Part shown: positions 33,362 to 45,649 of the stretch, in pieces
How positions within the stretch are numbered: position 1 is the first letter of the stretch
Layout of the letters: the number at the start of each line of letters is the position of its first letter
Assembly (NCBI GenBank): GCA_020746875.1
Contig: JAGTJL010000002.1
Location: 992,001-1,056,000, forward strand
Source: Rhexocercosporidium sp. MPI-PUGE-AT-0058
Lineage: Eukaryota; Ascomycota; Leotiomycetes; Helotiales
Reading direction: 5' to 3'
Length of the DNA: 64,000 nucleotides
Made by a program: the position numbers and the translations under genes
Notes under the pieces: model-generated
The model's database searches: none
What the model was told of the DNA's origin: nothing
The model's input: only the letters and a program-made list of their open reading frames with translations

Positions 33362-35224
33362 ATGAATTCTCCTTTCCGTTATGAACCACTTCGTGGTATT
33401 GGCGAGACCTCAGACGATACTATCCGCCTCATAGAGCTCCAGCCCGGCAATCTAACCGACCAATTTCACTGCAGAATCATCCACGTCTCGCTATCAGCAG
33501 GGCCGCAATTCGAAGCCATCTCATACTTCTGGGGAACATCTCCCGAAAGAATCACTATCCAATGCAATTCTCGCCGTCTGGACATCACGCCAAACCTGCA
33601 CTCCGCGCTAGTGCACTTCCGGCACGCGACAACGCATCGTCTGCTCTGGGCAGACGCCATTTGCATCGACCAAAGTAACAACCCAGAACGAAGCCAACAA
33701 GTCCAGCTCATGCGTCTCATCTACCAATCTTGCACTCGCGTACTCGTCTGGCTAGGCGAGGAAGAAGCAGACAGCCATCTCAGTTTCTGGCTTGTGCCGC
33801 AGCTTATCAAAGCCCACGCAAAGCAACTCATGCATGACGATTCTCGACAGACATTCGAGATGAGCGGGTTGGATAGCCTTCAATATCAAATTCCTGGCCA
33901 GACTCATGCTTGCTACAACGCCCTGCAGACCCTGCTGAGGAGACCGTGGTTCCAGCGTGTGTGGATCATCCAGGAGTTGGCGGTCTCTCCAAAAGCAGTG
34001 TTGTATTGTGGCTTCAAGTCATGTGATTGGAACGAGTTCAATTGGGCCGTGGACTATGCTTTCAATTCTGGATTGCTGAGCATGCGCAGCTCAGAGGACT
34101 TCGAGAACTTGATCAGGATCGAGGCAACAAGAAGATGTGTTATGCGCGGCGAAGAGGATAATCTAAAACTGCTTAGGCTATGCGTTAGGCATCGTTCCTG
34201 TGGAGCAACAGACTCGAGGGATAAGGTCTATGCTCTTCTTGGCTTGTCCTCCGATGCTCGGACCAGGCCAGCATCGCCGCTGAAGCTGACTCCGGATTAC
34301 GATTCTAATCCTCAGGCTATGTATATACATCTTGCTGTGGAGATAGTCCGGACGTACAACGACTTGGAGATCCTGAGTGTTCCAAGGGTGAAGAGTCAAT
34401 TATGCCTTCCGTCTTGGGTCCCTGACTGGACTGTCTCGGACTCAGCGACTCCGTTGCGTCCCTGGGGTGACGACAGCGGGGAACACTTTCACTTCTCCGC
34501 CAGCAGGAACTCTACATATTCAGCGACGTTCTCCATGGATTTATCTCAACTCATCGTCGAAGGGGAAGTGGTAGATCAAATCGCAGCAATCGGTCCAGTC
34601 TGGAATCCTCGGCCAAATACACAACGGTTCTCTTGGCGTCAGGTCCTCATGAACCTTTGCAACGACCAGAATACATTTACGGAATGGGAACGCGTCGCTC
34701 GTGTAGATTCTGAAGCCCTGTACGTCACAGGAGAAAGAGCTTTAGACGCATACTGGAAGACCATAACAGCTTCCTACTTCCCTCACGGTAAATGGGTTGA
34801 TGGAGCGTATTTCTACATATGGCGTAAAGATACGGTCATTCTGCGCCTGCTCGCTCGCTTGGGACTTCTGCGACTTGGTTGGATCTCAGAGATCTTGCTT
34901 GTGGCTTACCTGTTGTTGAAAGGCTTGGTTAATTTGGTGAGGTATTGGAAGACGTTAGGGATAGAGCCAGTTAGTAAGTTCTCTCAAGGAATGGCACCTG
35001 CTATACATCGGAGGGTGATTAGGACAAGAGGAGGCTATATTGGTTTGGGGCCGAGAATGGTGGCAATTGGGGACAGTGTAGTGCTGGCGAAGGGAGGCAG
35101 ATTACCGCTCTTGTTGAGGAAAGATAACGAGATGTGGGAATTCATAGGGGACTGTTATATTCATGGGATGATGTCTGGTGAGAGTTTTGATGAGACAAAG
35201 TGCCGAAAAATACAACTAGGATGA
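33362..35224 (+). CDS. HET-domain (heterokaryon incompatibility) protein, 620 aa
   Basis: Intronless ORF of normal composition. The HET domain (PF06985 type) spans about residues 48-210: FEAISYFWG, LWADAICIDQSN, QVQLMRLIYQSC, VLVWLGEEE and RRPWFQRVWIIQEL. A conserved CGATDSRDKVYALLGL follows near 280. The C-terminus has a hydrophobic stretch near 500 (ISEILLVAYLLLKGLV), possibly a membrane segment or core helix, and the usual HET-family ending RGGYIGLGP ... GDSVVLAKGGRLPLLLR. HET proteins trigger cell death when incompatible mycelia fuse, usually with a partner locus; the partner cannot be told here. The start is the first ATG (CACGATGAA). It is intact with no RIP stops. 35225-35539 downstream shows nothing beyond 3' flank. 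Confidence 0.9.
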   Translation: MNSPFRYEPLRGIGETSDDTIRLIELQPGNLTDQFHCRIIHVSLSAGPQFEAISYFWGTSPERITIQCNSRRLDITPNLHSALVHFRHATTHRLLWADAICIDQSNNPERSQQVQLMRLIYQSCTRVLVWLGEEEADSHLSFWLVPQLIKAHAKQLMHDDSRQTFEMSGLDSLQYQIPGQTHACYNALQTLLRRPWFQRVWIIQELAVSPKAVLYCGFKSCDWNEFNWAVDYAFNSGLLSMRSSEDFENLIRIEATRRCVMRGEEDNLKLLRLCVRHRSCGATDSRDKVYALLGLSSDARTRPASPLKLTPDYDSNPQAMYIHLAVEIVRTYNDLEILSVPRVKSQLCLPSWVPDWTVSDSATPLRPWGDDSGEHFHFSASRNSTYSATFSMDLSQLIVEGEVVDQIAAIGPVWNPRPNTQRFSWRQVLMNLCNDQNTFTEWERVARVDSEALYVTGERALDAYWKTITASYFPHGKWVDGAYFYIWRKDTVILRLLARLGLLRLGWISEILLVAYLLLKGLVNLVRYWKTLGIEPVSKFSQGMAPAIHRRVIRTRGGYIGLGPRMVAIGDSVVLAKGGRLPLLLRKDNEMWEFIGDCYIHGMMSGESFDETKCRKIQLG

Positions 35225-35539
35225 TGACTCGTCTCCGAGATTTTTCTACAGACAGAGCTGGAAGCTCGGTAAAGCGGTATCCCTCCTGTATTGCCATTCC
35301 ATGTGCGGCTTGGGATCCTTTCGATGTTGCCGGTGTGCTTGTGCTAATGCCTTGTTTATAACAAGACTTCTCTGGTTCCTGGTAGCAGTGTTAAAGTGAA
35401 GTTAAATACCTGGGACTGTTATATAACTATAGCTTAGATAAAGCTCCTCGCTAGGATATAAAATACTTAATATGCTGGCGAAATAATCTATATAAAATAA
35501 TTTTATGTACTTTATTGTGCCTATTGTTTTAAATGAGGC

Positions 35540-36420
35540 AAAAATAAGGCGAGCAAATATCTAAGGCTCGGTACGAATCCTCGTCCCGTTCCGCGACAAC
35601 TCTTTTGTGATACAAAGCGAAATGGCTAGTCGATTAAACAAGGCAGAAGTTGTCGCTCGCTACTTTACAAAGCTAGCTCTTTTAAAAGGTTAATACCTAA
35701 GTAGTAAAAGCAGGGCTTTGATATTATTGTATTAAGCTAAACTATATAGGAACAGTCCTGCGATGAACCATAATATACCCGCCAAATATGTTCCTTTTCG
35801 ACCTATTACGGCATTAATTAGTTAATAGGTCTGGTTAAATACATGTGCAAATGCCCTAGTATTACACTTTTATTTTAAAAAGAACCGTTTCTAACACTCT
35901 TTATTATGTTTTATTAAATAAAAGTAATATCTTATTATAATCTTTGTTATATTTAAAAAAAAAAAATTAATCTTTACGCTTTTATTATATATAATATGAC
36001 TTTAAGTTTGAATTTATTAATATAGCTAATATAAATCTAATAAGTTATTATTTGACTTAAATATATAATAAATGATCCGGCTATCCTTTAGCATATATAT
36101 AAAATGCGGTATTTATTACTTTTTAAATATATAACTGATATATTAAGAAAGGAACCCAAATTTAACTCTCTTTAGCCTTTAAAGTCGCTAAAAATAACTG
36201 GGGGTTAAAGTTAAGTTATACAAACTATTTAAGTATTCGATTACTTGATAAATAAATATAAAATAGAAGCGTTATTTAAAAAGCGAGGATTCCTAGGGAA
36301 AAGAAGCTATTATAAGTAGTGAACAAATTATAAGCTTTAAGGTGAAGTTAAGAAGAATTATTGTATTGTATTTAACGGTGTATTATTTAGCCTATTACAT
36401 TCTTAGTTTAACGATTAGTC
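35540..36420. repeat. RIP-affected copy of the dispersed repeat at 44.1-44.6 kb
   Basis: The segment near 35570-35690 (CGTTCCGCGACAACTC ... GAAGTTGTCGC ... ACTTTACAAAGCTAGCT) matches 44120-44235. A second match near 36135-36200 (TTTAACTCTC...TTAGCC) corresponds to 44420-44490. This copy is more AT-rich with transitions. It contains no ORF. 36421-36710 shows nothing I recognise. Confidence 0.6.
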
Positions 36421-36710
36421 CTTATAAAACACACATCCTAAAAAAAATAAAAAATAAAATTATAAAAAATATATTAAATCGTTTAAAAAGGTAAATCCCT
36501 AATATGAGTAGTTGTACACATCACCAACCAATATATTCTCACTACATAAGTCTTATATCAAATATATTAAAGCTGTAGGATAAGAAAAGTAATACTTCCA
36601 CAGATACTGAAAGCATAGTCGCGTTTATATCTGTCGCATATATGAAACAAACTTCCTCAAAGGCTAAGCAGAAACATTTAAAAAATGACCATATAATCAA
36701 TCTAAAGAGA

Positions 36711-37440
36711 TTTGAGGAAGTTGTTTAAATGACTACTCTATCTCCTTATTTGAGAATCCTGGCATCCGTTCACACGGGCCCTTATCACGCTCCTCTTTCA
36801 GTTCGCTACAAGTAGAGCCAAATATCGCCGACAAATTCGCGAAGCTGTTACTCGAATTCGAAGGAATTCAAGCTCTATCGGAAGCCTGCTTTTCTGTCGA
36901 AAACGAAGATTGCTCGGAGAGAAATATCTACCGGCTTTTGAAGACCCTAGCAATCAATGTCAAGTCGATAGCTTCTAACCAAGTTGAGAATATTGTGGCT
37001 AGCATTTTGTTTCGGCATTCCAAGCCAGTAGCAAGCTCTATTAGACGACAGACTACTCAAGGCTCACTTACTACTCTGTAACTTTTTGGACAGACGAAAA
37101 GTCGAAAAAGAAGACGTCATAGACAATTTCCTATTGCAGTTGGCTTCAACACAAGGAAAAATACTAGACCAAGTAGCTGGGAGAAGCGAGCAGAGATATG
37201 TCGTGACAAGACCGTGTCTGATTTAATGCACGGGGAACCTTGATAGTCAAGAAGGGACTTAGGGCTATAAATTTCTTTCTAAACCCAAGGAATCCAAAAC
37301 AATCCTTTGCGTCTCTTCTATCCTTACAATTCGTCATGTACGAAGTACAGCCTCTCGATGTTATGACAGTCAATCTAATTCTCAAGTCGCAAACTAGAAA
37401 CTGTGGATTGTACCCCAGCAAGCATTTTCCACGGAAGGGA
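36711..37440 (+). pseudogene. Broken gene fragment, unknown family
   Basis: A protein-like frame runs from about 36711 to a stop at 37080 (SLQVEPNIADKFAKLLLEF, ERNIYRLLKTLAINVKS, FRHSKPVASSIRRQ), without a clear start. Shifted frames continue the protein-like character to about 37440 (TLIVKKGLRAINFFLNP, FVMYEVQPLDVMTVNLIL). The amphipathic pattern recalls N-terminal regions of fungal NLR/ankyrin-type proteins found near HET genes, but I cannot name the family. It is broken by at least one stop and probably frameshifts. 37441-37997 has no supportable gene. Confidence 0.4.
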
Positions 37441-37997
37441 TCATGAAAGTTGGCGACACTTCAGAAAATTCTTCTACAATGGGTGTCACGTCAGGTAGGT
37501 ATGGCTCTTCTTCGGGCTGTCTGGAACGGCGGTTCTCCATGTCTTAGGGTAGTTTCAGTACGCTCTTTCGTTGACAGAATTGACGGCCACATTCCAGGTA
37601 TTTGCTCTCGGTTTATTCCATCTTTGTACCTTAATCTAACGAGAATTTGCAATAGACTCCGATACCCCTCCTCCCCCCCCTTACACAAATACCATCTCGT
37701 TTACGGGCCTCTATAGCACTACGTCTGTAGATCCAAATGCTATACTCCCGTCGCCGGTTGGTTTCATTGGAATTGTTTAGTTTTGAATGGAACCTTTCCT
37801 ATGAGTAGCACATCAATTGGAGCAAATATTAAGCCAAAATACTACATTTAAAATGCAGAAACAATGATTTTTTCGAACTGTTCACGAACCTTTTAACTTC
37901 GCGAAATTAGGCTTCGAATTCGATGAATCAGAGACCAGAGAGAAAGAAATCCCTTCAAAAAATTCGTAAAATTCGTCTTCAATTCACAGCCCTAGGC

Positions 37998-40418
37998 TCA
38001 AACCAATTTAAATTGCGACTTTGCCCAACCAGAGTAACTATTATCTGGCAAGATGCAGCACCCATCTCTCTCCCAGCTGTTGTTCCCAACACTTTTCAAA
38101 ATCAAACATCTATAGAACGACAAACGCAGCAGGACGCACGATCCAGGCGTGGTGTCAGTGCCAACCCAAGTGTAATTCTCCTGCAGCCCTTGAGGATGAT
38201 CGCGTCGGATCGTGAATGAACCGTCGTTCTTGACTAGATTCCGATGTGGAGAAGGCAAGTAACCTGGGCCGTGCGCCGTATGTTCAGTGGTAGCTGTTGG
38301 CGCAGGGTCGAATGGGTACATCTTTCTCCAGAAACCTTTGAGGGTGATGTAAGACCCTTCCAGGACCTGCCCATACTTGTCTGATGTTGACAAAAGTATT
38401 CGGTGATCCAGGAGCTTAGCGGCATTTCTGTCCTTTTCCCATGCCCTACGAGGGAATGTAACATCAGAAGCAATTGCTAGTGAGAATGTAGTCGGCTCCA
38501 CTCGGAAGTTCACTGGTCCTTCGCATGATGCCCATGACCAGGATGGAGCTCGATACTTGTGACATTTGAGGAAGGGCCGGTTGTAGAGTTCTTCTCTGGC
38601 GGTATGCCGGGCCCAGAAAAGACCAGCACCTAGATCTTTCGACCAGATTCCTGCAAGATACTCGCCCATTGTAGGATCGTGAATTGCGAATGCTAATCCG
38701 GAGAGTGCGGGTAGTTTGTCGGATGCGTGAGTCAATTGTCTGAGGCTATAGTCTTCTACGCATCCGTACCATGTGTTCAAACGATTGGAGACGCTCTCGA
38801 TGAATAGAGAAAAATGATTAGTTATCCTTTGTTGCTTCCCATCTGCATCGATCAGGATATTCGACGTGGGCAGAGGTGAATCGATTGTTTGGTAAAATTG
38901 CTTCTTCGAGATGCTGGTATTGGATGATACAACAACATTAACCCCTTCGTCTTTAATACCGTGGCGACACTCCCAAGACATTTGATTGCTAGTATATAGT
39001 AAAAGACGCGGAGCGAGAAGTGCTTCCTGGTATGCCCAGGCCCGGGAGGAGAGAGGAGAGGTTATCTGATTCTTCCTGGATGTGATCTTCTCGCGTAGAA
39101 AATATTTGCTCCCATTGCCTATTGGGGGCCCTTGAAGGAAGACTCTTGGATTTAGAAAGCCTCGAGTGCTATCTACCGCGGCAGCAGCAGCAACCACAAG
39201 TGTCGCATTCGCGTATACAAGTGCCATCTTAGAGCATTCGCTTGCCCAATCTTGAACGGAATCTTGAATAATGCAAAGGGAATCGATCCATAGATACATG
39301 AATCCTAGCATTTGGGCCGTATCGATTGCATCCCGGAAGCTCTGTGGTAAGTCCGTCAAGATGATTTCGCTCTCATGTGCTTTGAGTGTCTCGAGTGTTG
39401 TTGTTACTGGCACTGAGCTTCCCCAGCAGTGACTCAATGCAATGTATTTCCCAGGAATCCCACATGTGGTCCACAGGGATGGATTCGTCCCTGGCATGTC
39501 CGAAATCTTGATGACCCTCGTTGGGAGAGGTACTTCTGTTTGAGGTGGACAATTTTCATGATTTCGACATTCTTCTAGCCACTGCAAAACGATTGAAGCC
39601 GAGTTCGCCGACCTTGGATCTTTGTCAATATACTTCCCCCATTTCTTGTTGTCATCTCCTATAGCTGAGTAGTCAGCATTGACTCCTCAAGATATTTGCT
39701 AAATTGGTAAGTTACCATCGGCGTTGCAGAGGACAAGGGAGCAGCTCGCCAAAATATACGAATATGTCTTCTGGCGGGGAACATCGAACCCAAGACTAGG
39801 CTTAGCGTCTTTCGTCTTGGGAATATTATAACGCTTCTTATATACTGACTCCAGTCTCAACACGCACTCTTCTTGAACGCCATTGTGGTAGAGCATCAAT
39901 TGGTATTGTTGCATGAAGGCTTGCGGAGTTCGCGGTGCTTTCATTTGACGATCTTCGGGCGTGAAAGCCGCTTTTCGTAGACAATGTAGCATGAACTGGC
40001 AGTTTCCACAGTCTCTTAAAGTTGCAACCCCTATATTATCTTCTAGCTTCGTGTCGTAGAATCTAGGTCCCCGAGAGTGCTGATCGGCATTATGTATCCA
40101 TCTTCCAAGCTCCTCGCAATGAACACAAATATTAGATTTCGGGTTCCAACGGCCCCAAAATTCGATCTGGGCTAGTGCCGGGAAGATACCTAACAAGTTG
40201 CCTACGGAATAGGCAGGGAACGACTGGTCTCTAAAGGTAATTTGAGCAGAGGGTTGGGCCATGGTATCGGACTGAGCAGTAATATTTGCCTCCTGTCCCA
40301 AGGGACTGTCTTCATCATCGCTCGCATGGTTATTGCCGCTCCCAGAAGCCTCAGTTGACAAGGTGGCGGCAAGGTTATCGCTTCCAAGGCGCCGACGAAG
40401 CCGAATACTTGGCTCCAT
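37998..40418 (-). CDS. HET-domain protein, two exons, 787 aa
   Basis: Exon 1 (40418-39716) and exon 2 (39658-37998) join across a 57-bp GT-AG intron (39659-39715) in frame. The N-terminal region has a Ser/Asp-rich start, then CVHCEELGRWIH and RDCGNCQFMLHCL, Cys-containing motifs common ahead of HET domains. The HET domain covers about residues 300-450: YIALSHCWG, LPQSFRDAIDTAQ, LWIDSLCIIQDS, ANATLVVAAAAA, SSRAWAYQEALLAPRLL. Its C-terminus is typical of the long class of fungal HET proteins. I chose the ATG at 40418 (ATCATGG); an in-frame ATG at 40499 would add 27 residues. It lies near a second HET gene in opposite orientation. It is intact, with no RIP signs. Confidence 0.87.
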
Positions 40419-40499
40419 GATGGATATGCCTTCTCTTCGAGATGGACATTGGGGGAGCGGGGGAGTCGAAAGTTTCTGAAACCTATTAAATGTGCGCAT

Positions 40500-41203
40500 A
40501 CAGCTAAGGGACGTTGCTCAGCCCCACCAATCACTAGAAGGCGCTACAAGCTGCCTGCATAAGTGATTTACAACCTTAATTTAGTCAACTCCCACCACTT
40601 TTTGAATACTCCCCCAATACCTCCATACCTTTACATGTGTGCTAGCGTAGCTAGCACGACCCCGAAAGCTCTCCCATCCGCATTAATATTATTCTGAATC
40701 TAAGACTACGTTATAGCACCTAAGTAAGTAAGTAAATACTTCTAAATCAGTTACAAGGCATTACATGCCTTACTGAGGGGTGCCCAAGCCCCACCCCTCA
40801 GCCTCCCCTCCCACCCTCCCTCGGGCCCTTCCAGAAGCCCTTCGGGAGTTGAAGGGAGCCAGGAGGTACGAAGGTACAGTACAAGAACAGATTCTAATTG
40901 GAGCCCGCCAAATTCAGAGAAAATATCACGAGATAAGTGGGGCAAATCAGGTGACATTTCTGACCAATCAAACGCTAGCGCAAAAAAGGCACCGACAGTG
41001 GGGGAGAAAAAACACGTGGAAACGCATACAAATATTGGCGTGGTATGCCTCGCGCGGCTACAACTCTGAATTATTTGAAATTTTTGAACAATTGTAGTTG
41101 TATATAGAAGAAACTCGATTCTCAATTTCGGCATTCGACGTATTGCAGTAGGAACAGAGCTCTTAAATGGCTACCAATAAGCGTAGAAGACGCTTGATAA
41201 CTA
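40500..41203. other. Intergenic region, no supported gene
   Basis: Contains the upstream region of the second HET gene and a C-rich/G-rich stretch (40770-40870). Open frames exist at 40751-41134 on both strands, but their composition is unlike a protein and neither resembles a family I know. I do not call them. Confidence 0.5.
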
Positions 41204-43426
41204 ACCGAATTCTACAGTTAATGCCCGCTTACACTCAATGCCCGCTGTATTAGCCCAAATTACGTCTATTTTTAAATATTAATTATTTAATAATTACTTA
41301 ATAAAATCGTTTGAAATTAAAAATATTAATTATAAATAATTAATAAATATTTGCGCAACTTTAATTATATTACTTTCTTAAGCGTTATAGTAATACAATT
41401 TGTCTTCCTCTTCGGGTGGTTTTCGGCACTACCTTTACCTCTTTAGCCGGCATCTTACTTTTAATTACCTTATGTAATCTTAAATTACGTAAAATACTAC
41501 TCTTAACCTTTAAGATAACGATACGAGGCTTTTTAACTTTTTTAACTACTTGTTTAATTGCTTTTTTAGCTTCTAAAGTAGCTTTTCTAGTAGCTTGTCG
41601 ATCTAACACTTCTTGGCGCTGTATTTCCTTCTTTATTTATATATTTAAAGCTCTTTAAACAGCCTTATCTTCTCTCTCCTTCTCTTTAAGAGCTTTTTTA
41701 ATAGCTTTATTAATTTTATCTTGGATTTTCTTTACTTCTTTAGCCTCTTTAGCTTCTTTAGCTTTTTTTAACTAAGTAGCCTGGCGGTCCCGTGCTTCCT
41801 GAATCTCGTCGAGTCCAAACCACTGCCCGATAGCTATATTTTTGCTTATAAGGCTTAGTCTTTTCCTTCTCTTTCTTTTCTTCTTTTTAATTTAGATAGC
41901 CTTAGTTAGTCCTTTAGTACGATGCTTGGCGATAGCGTAATTTGCTGCGTTTGTCTTATTTACTTTAATTAACTTCTGGATTATCTTTTTACTTAAGTCT
42001 TTTTATAAAGCATACGTGAATTGCCGCATATTCTTAAGTGTGTATAGCGTTTTCGGTATAGCTAAAGAAGCAGTTAAAGTATTCGGAGGAGGAGTCTTTG
42101 TTTGCGGAGTAATAATATTTAAGATAGCAAGAGGATTAAAAGGCTATATATTAGTCTTTTTGAACGCCGAATAAATGTTATCCGGAGTAAGTGCCTTTTC
42201 TTAAGCGTTTTTAAAATAAGGCTAGAATAGGCGTTTAAATATATTAATAACGCCTTCGCTTTTAAAAGTGATATCGTTAAGTTCTTAAGAGTAAGCAATA
42301 CTTAACGAGAGAAAGCAATTAACGTCATAAGGTTATATACGTTGCGTAAAATATAAAGGCAAGATTGCAAGGCAAATCTTCTTCTTATCGCATTCCTTAA
42401 TAAAAGCTATATTAACGTGTGACAAATGGCTATTAATAATTAAAAGTCTTCTTCCTCTCCCGGCTTTTCTTGTGTATGTGGATTAAATACCTTTTTTAGC
42501 TAGTTCAATCTAAAAGCATTAAAAGACTACCTATTAAGTGAGGAACCGAAGTATGCTAGGTCTTTTTTATTAAAATCTTTAAGCCAAGAGCCTTACAAGT
42601 CACCTGTATTTGCTTCGTAAATTAAAGTAAGGGGGATAGCAGTTCCGTCCGCATATATACAAGCCAGAAGAGATATAAAGGACCGGGAGCCGTCTTATAT
42701 TACATACTTAATCCGTCTTGATTTATAGTCCTCTTAAGTTATGATTCTCTTTAATAACTGTGCTAACCTAATTAAGAACCCCTTTTCATCTTAATTATAC
42801 GTGTTTTCGCCTATAATACTATACTCTTTAATGCTTTTAATTAACTAAGTGAGGATTACGAGTTATTAGCTTAAATCTTATATAAGAAGTTCACAAAAAT
42901 AAGAAATAAATAAATTAACACGTACGATATTAAAGAAGTATATAATATTAAGATAATATTCCGACTTAGCTCTCTCGTTATTAATATTACGAAGGTAGGC
43001 ACTCCGTAGCTTATCTCCTTTCCTCTAGACGAAATTAACAGTCTAGTTTTTGTTGATTTCTTGTCCGCAAATCTCTTCCGTAAGGTTCTTAATAATCTGA
43101 CTTATTAAAAAGAGATTCCTCTTAGTTAACTTATTAATTTAACTAATTAAAGCCTTTTCTTAAGCGTTAGTAAAGCATTGCCGATATACTGAATTTGCCT
43201 CTACTCTAGAGATCGTTTGGCCTTAATATCGCCGTGCCAACGTCCTACGGTTTAAATTAAACGTTCTAGCGATTTTAGTGTAATTAGGGACTAAAACTTT
43301 ATTATACTCTGTAATAGCAGACTACATAGCCTTTTCGTTGACAGCCATGGTGGTATTGAAGGTAATAAGTGAGGGGTTAATTTTGCGGGCATTGAGTGTG
43401 GGCGGGCATTACGTAAGGAATTCGGT
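41204..43426 (-). mobile_element. RIP-degraded pogo/Fot1-like DNA transposon
   Basis: 2223 bp flanked by TA (41202-41203 and 43427-43428). The ~50-bp terminal inverted repeats read ACCGAATTC ... AATGCCCGC ... ACACTCAATGCCCGC at both ends. The minus strand carries a mutated transposase beginning MAVNEKAM (43348), with an HTH-like segment (VPNYTKIARTFNLNRRTLAR), then SQIIKNLTEEICGQEINKN, a catalytic block relic NTYNDEKGF-like near 42790, CIYADGTAIPLTLIYEANTG near 42650, and a Lys-rich C-terminus (41385-41900). TA duplication and order fit the Tc1/mariner pogo clade. Many TAA/TAG stops make it inactive. Confidence 0.8.
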
Positions 43427-43428
43427 TA

Positions 43429-44062
43429 CTTCTAAGCTTAAAGAGCAAGTTCCCAACCTTGAGACTTCAACTCCGAAGGCACAGCGCCAGAAAACTAGTG
43501 TTGGGGACCTGGCGACAGAGGCAGCGGATACTCCTACTTCTCTGATTATTCTTGCATCTTCCCACCTTAAACTAACCTAACCTAACTTAACCTTTGTTGG
43601 AAAACCGACTTCAGTATAGTTAGTTAGTTTATTTCCTTAAATTGTGATGATTAAGAGCACCATGGCCCTCATTTCCGGTATACTGGCTAACCAAGTATAA
43701 TCAAGATTAAACAAGCTTTATAGATCTCTTTTATAAACCTCTTTTTCCTTATACTTGTTTACTTATTTAATTCTAAATTCTAAGGAACTCTTGTTATTTT
43801 TATATATTATTAATTAATATATAAAGCTGTTATTACATATGATTATAGTTTATCTAAATTAAGCATCATATTATTTATAACTCTTTTTACTGAGTTTAAG
43901 AAACTATTCTTTACTTTGAATTCATTTATAAGTACTTATTATAAAATTAGCTTGATATAAAGAAGGCTTATATTAAGCTTTATCTTAATAAATAATACTA
44001 AAAGTCGCATTTATAAAAACACTAAGAACCTTACTCCCCTTTTGTTTCTTCTTAATACTAAA
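43429..44062. other. Intergenic region, nothing recognised
   Basis: Partly normal composition (43430-43600), then AT-rich. It contains a short run of AACCT units near 43570-43592 but no gene or repeat I can support. Confidence 0.4.
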
Positions 44063-44599
44063 CTAAAGAGCTAACCGACTTTTTTTTTTATTAAATCTTT
44101 GCTCCGAGAGAATACACGGATGTTTGTCCCATTCCGTGACAACCCATGTGGCGCAAAGCGACATGATTGGTCGGTCAATAACGTGAAGGAAGTTGTCGCC
44201 CACCACTTTACAAAGCTGGCTATTCCGAAAGGCTGATACGTTAAATGCCTTGAATCCGCTCGTAGTCTCCAATCTTTCCTGTGGCTTCAAAGTCCCCTGC
44301 ACTCCTTTTCATAATATGAACATGGAATTGGCCGCAGGAAACTCACCATGATTCGCATCCGTACATCGTTTTGCTTTGACAGCTTCATGACTCCCCGATA
44401 CATGACTAATTAGTGCATCAGTCAAGGGACCCGGATTTAACTCTTTCTTAGCCTCCAAAGCCACAAAAAATAATCGGGGAGTCGAAGGTGGACCTACCAG
44501 CTCTATAATCCAGGGTTTCCTATTACCGTTGGAATTACTGCGTATAAAGCTGCTGTCGCTATTAACAATTTTATTATTTCGTTTAATAGCCAATTTCAC
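44063..44599 (-). CDS. Hypothetical gene or repeat-derived ORF, two exons
   Basis: Two minus-strand frames (44599-44309 and 44302-44063) can be joined by a short GT-AG intron near 44270-44320. They read RKPWIIELVGPPSTPRLF, ALEAKKELNPGPLTDALI and ERLETTSGFKAFNVSAF, WVVTEWDKHP. No family is recognised. A diverged, RIP-affected copy lies at 35540-36420, so this may be a multicopy element rather than a host gene. Start and splice are uncertain. Confidence 0.3.
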
Positions 44600-45649
44600 G
44601 ATCTGACTAATTGTAAATTGCTCCTCTTAAAGACCATAAGTTAATGCTAATCTTAAAAGCTGGTCCTAATCCGGAGCTAAGCATCTTCTCTATCTCTTAG
44701 AATAGGTTTTCTAATACAAATTGCGAGTTTTTGGGCATTAACAGCCGAGTGATGCTAAATAATAGTATAATAGATGAAATAACAGTAATATTCGACGTGA
44801 GCCCGCTCCAAACGTTCATTTCAGTCACCTGGTCATGTATTAACTCCTGAAGAGTGGAACCTCATGCGGGGAAGATTATTTAAGAAGTTTAAACGAACCC
44901 AACTTGAATTTGGTATAAAGGATTTATATAACCACGCTACTAATCATGTTTAATAATATAAGGAAGAACACCGAGTCTAAGAAATGCAAACTGTGGAGAA
45001 AACTAAGGCAACAGTGTGCCAAATGGCGAACCCTAAAAACATGTCACCTAGATCTAATCAACCTTATAATAATAATTATATATATGATTTCATAATACCC
45101 CTGATCGTTTTACTACATCTGTAATTCAGAACATTATAGTGAAAATTAATGCAAATATTGGAGAATATAACAAGACCGGGGTGATTGTGGATGAACTCAA
45201 TGCCTTGATTGTCCGCTTGCTCAGCCAGACGGTTCAAGGTCGTGGAAGTCATGGCTTCTACATTCTTAAGGAATAGTTTCAATTTGAATTGTGTATATAT
45301 GTGAATCGAGACTCTAGCTCCTCAGCGGGTTTCATGTTCCAACTGCAGCTGCTTCTGTACTGCTGAGAATGGCGATGTATCCCACCATTGTTCTCCGACT
45401 CCTCATCCTGGCCAATCTAGATGGTCAGGTAGCTCAAACTGCGCCAGCCGTTGAGAATAGATCCCCAGTACAGCCATTCGAAGTCGATTTATCGAGAAAT
45501 GTTCCTCACATGCTAGAGTTGGTAGAAGCCAGCTTCTCAGCAATCGCAAGGATAAGCTGATCAAACAATACATCCACATCTTTCTTAATGTACTTCCGCT
45601 CATTCTCGTCTTCGAGGTCAACTTCAGCTATCCAGCTGAATCCAGCGTA
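44600..45649. other. Low-gene region with small fragments
   Basis: A 63-aa plus frame (45369-45560) has RNVPHMLELVEAS, and the minus strand at 45540-45640 gives a helical frame. Neither has a complete structure, so both may be debris of genes. Nothing else is recognised. Confidence 0.3.

Noticed and set aside
40751..41134. Overlapping ORFs on both strands in the HET intergenic region
   Set aside because: Neither has recognisable motifs, and the C-rich segment explains the lack of stops.
43570..43592. Interstitial telomere-like run (CTAACCTAACCTAACTTAACC)
   Set aside because: The unit is 5 bases (AACCT), not the fungal TTAGGG hexamer, and only about four imperfect units are present.
45369..45560. 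Epoxide-hydrolase N-terminal exon (RNVPHMLELVEAS)
   Set aside because: The resemblance is one short peptide. No further catalytic blocks follow in any frame.
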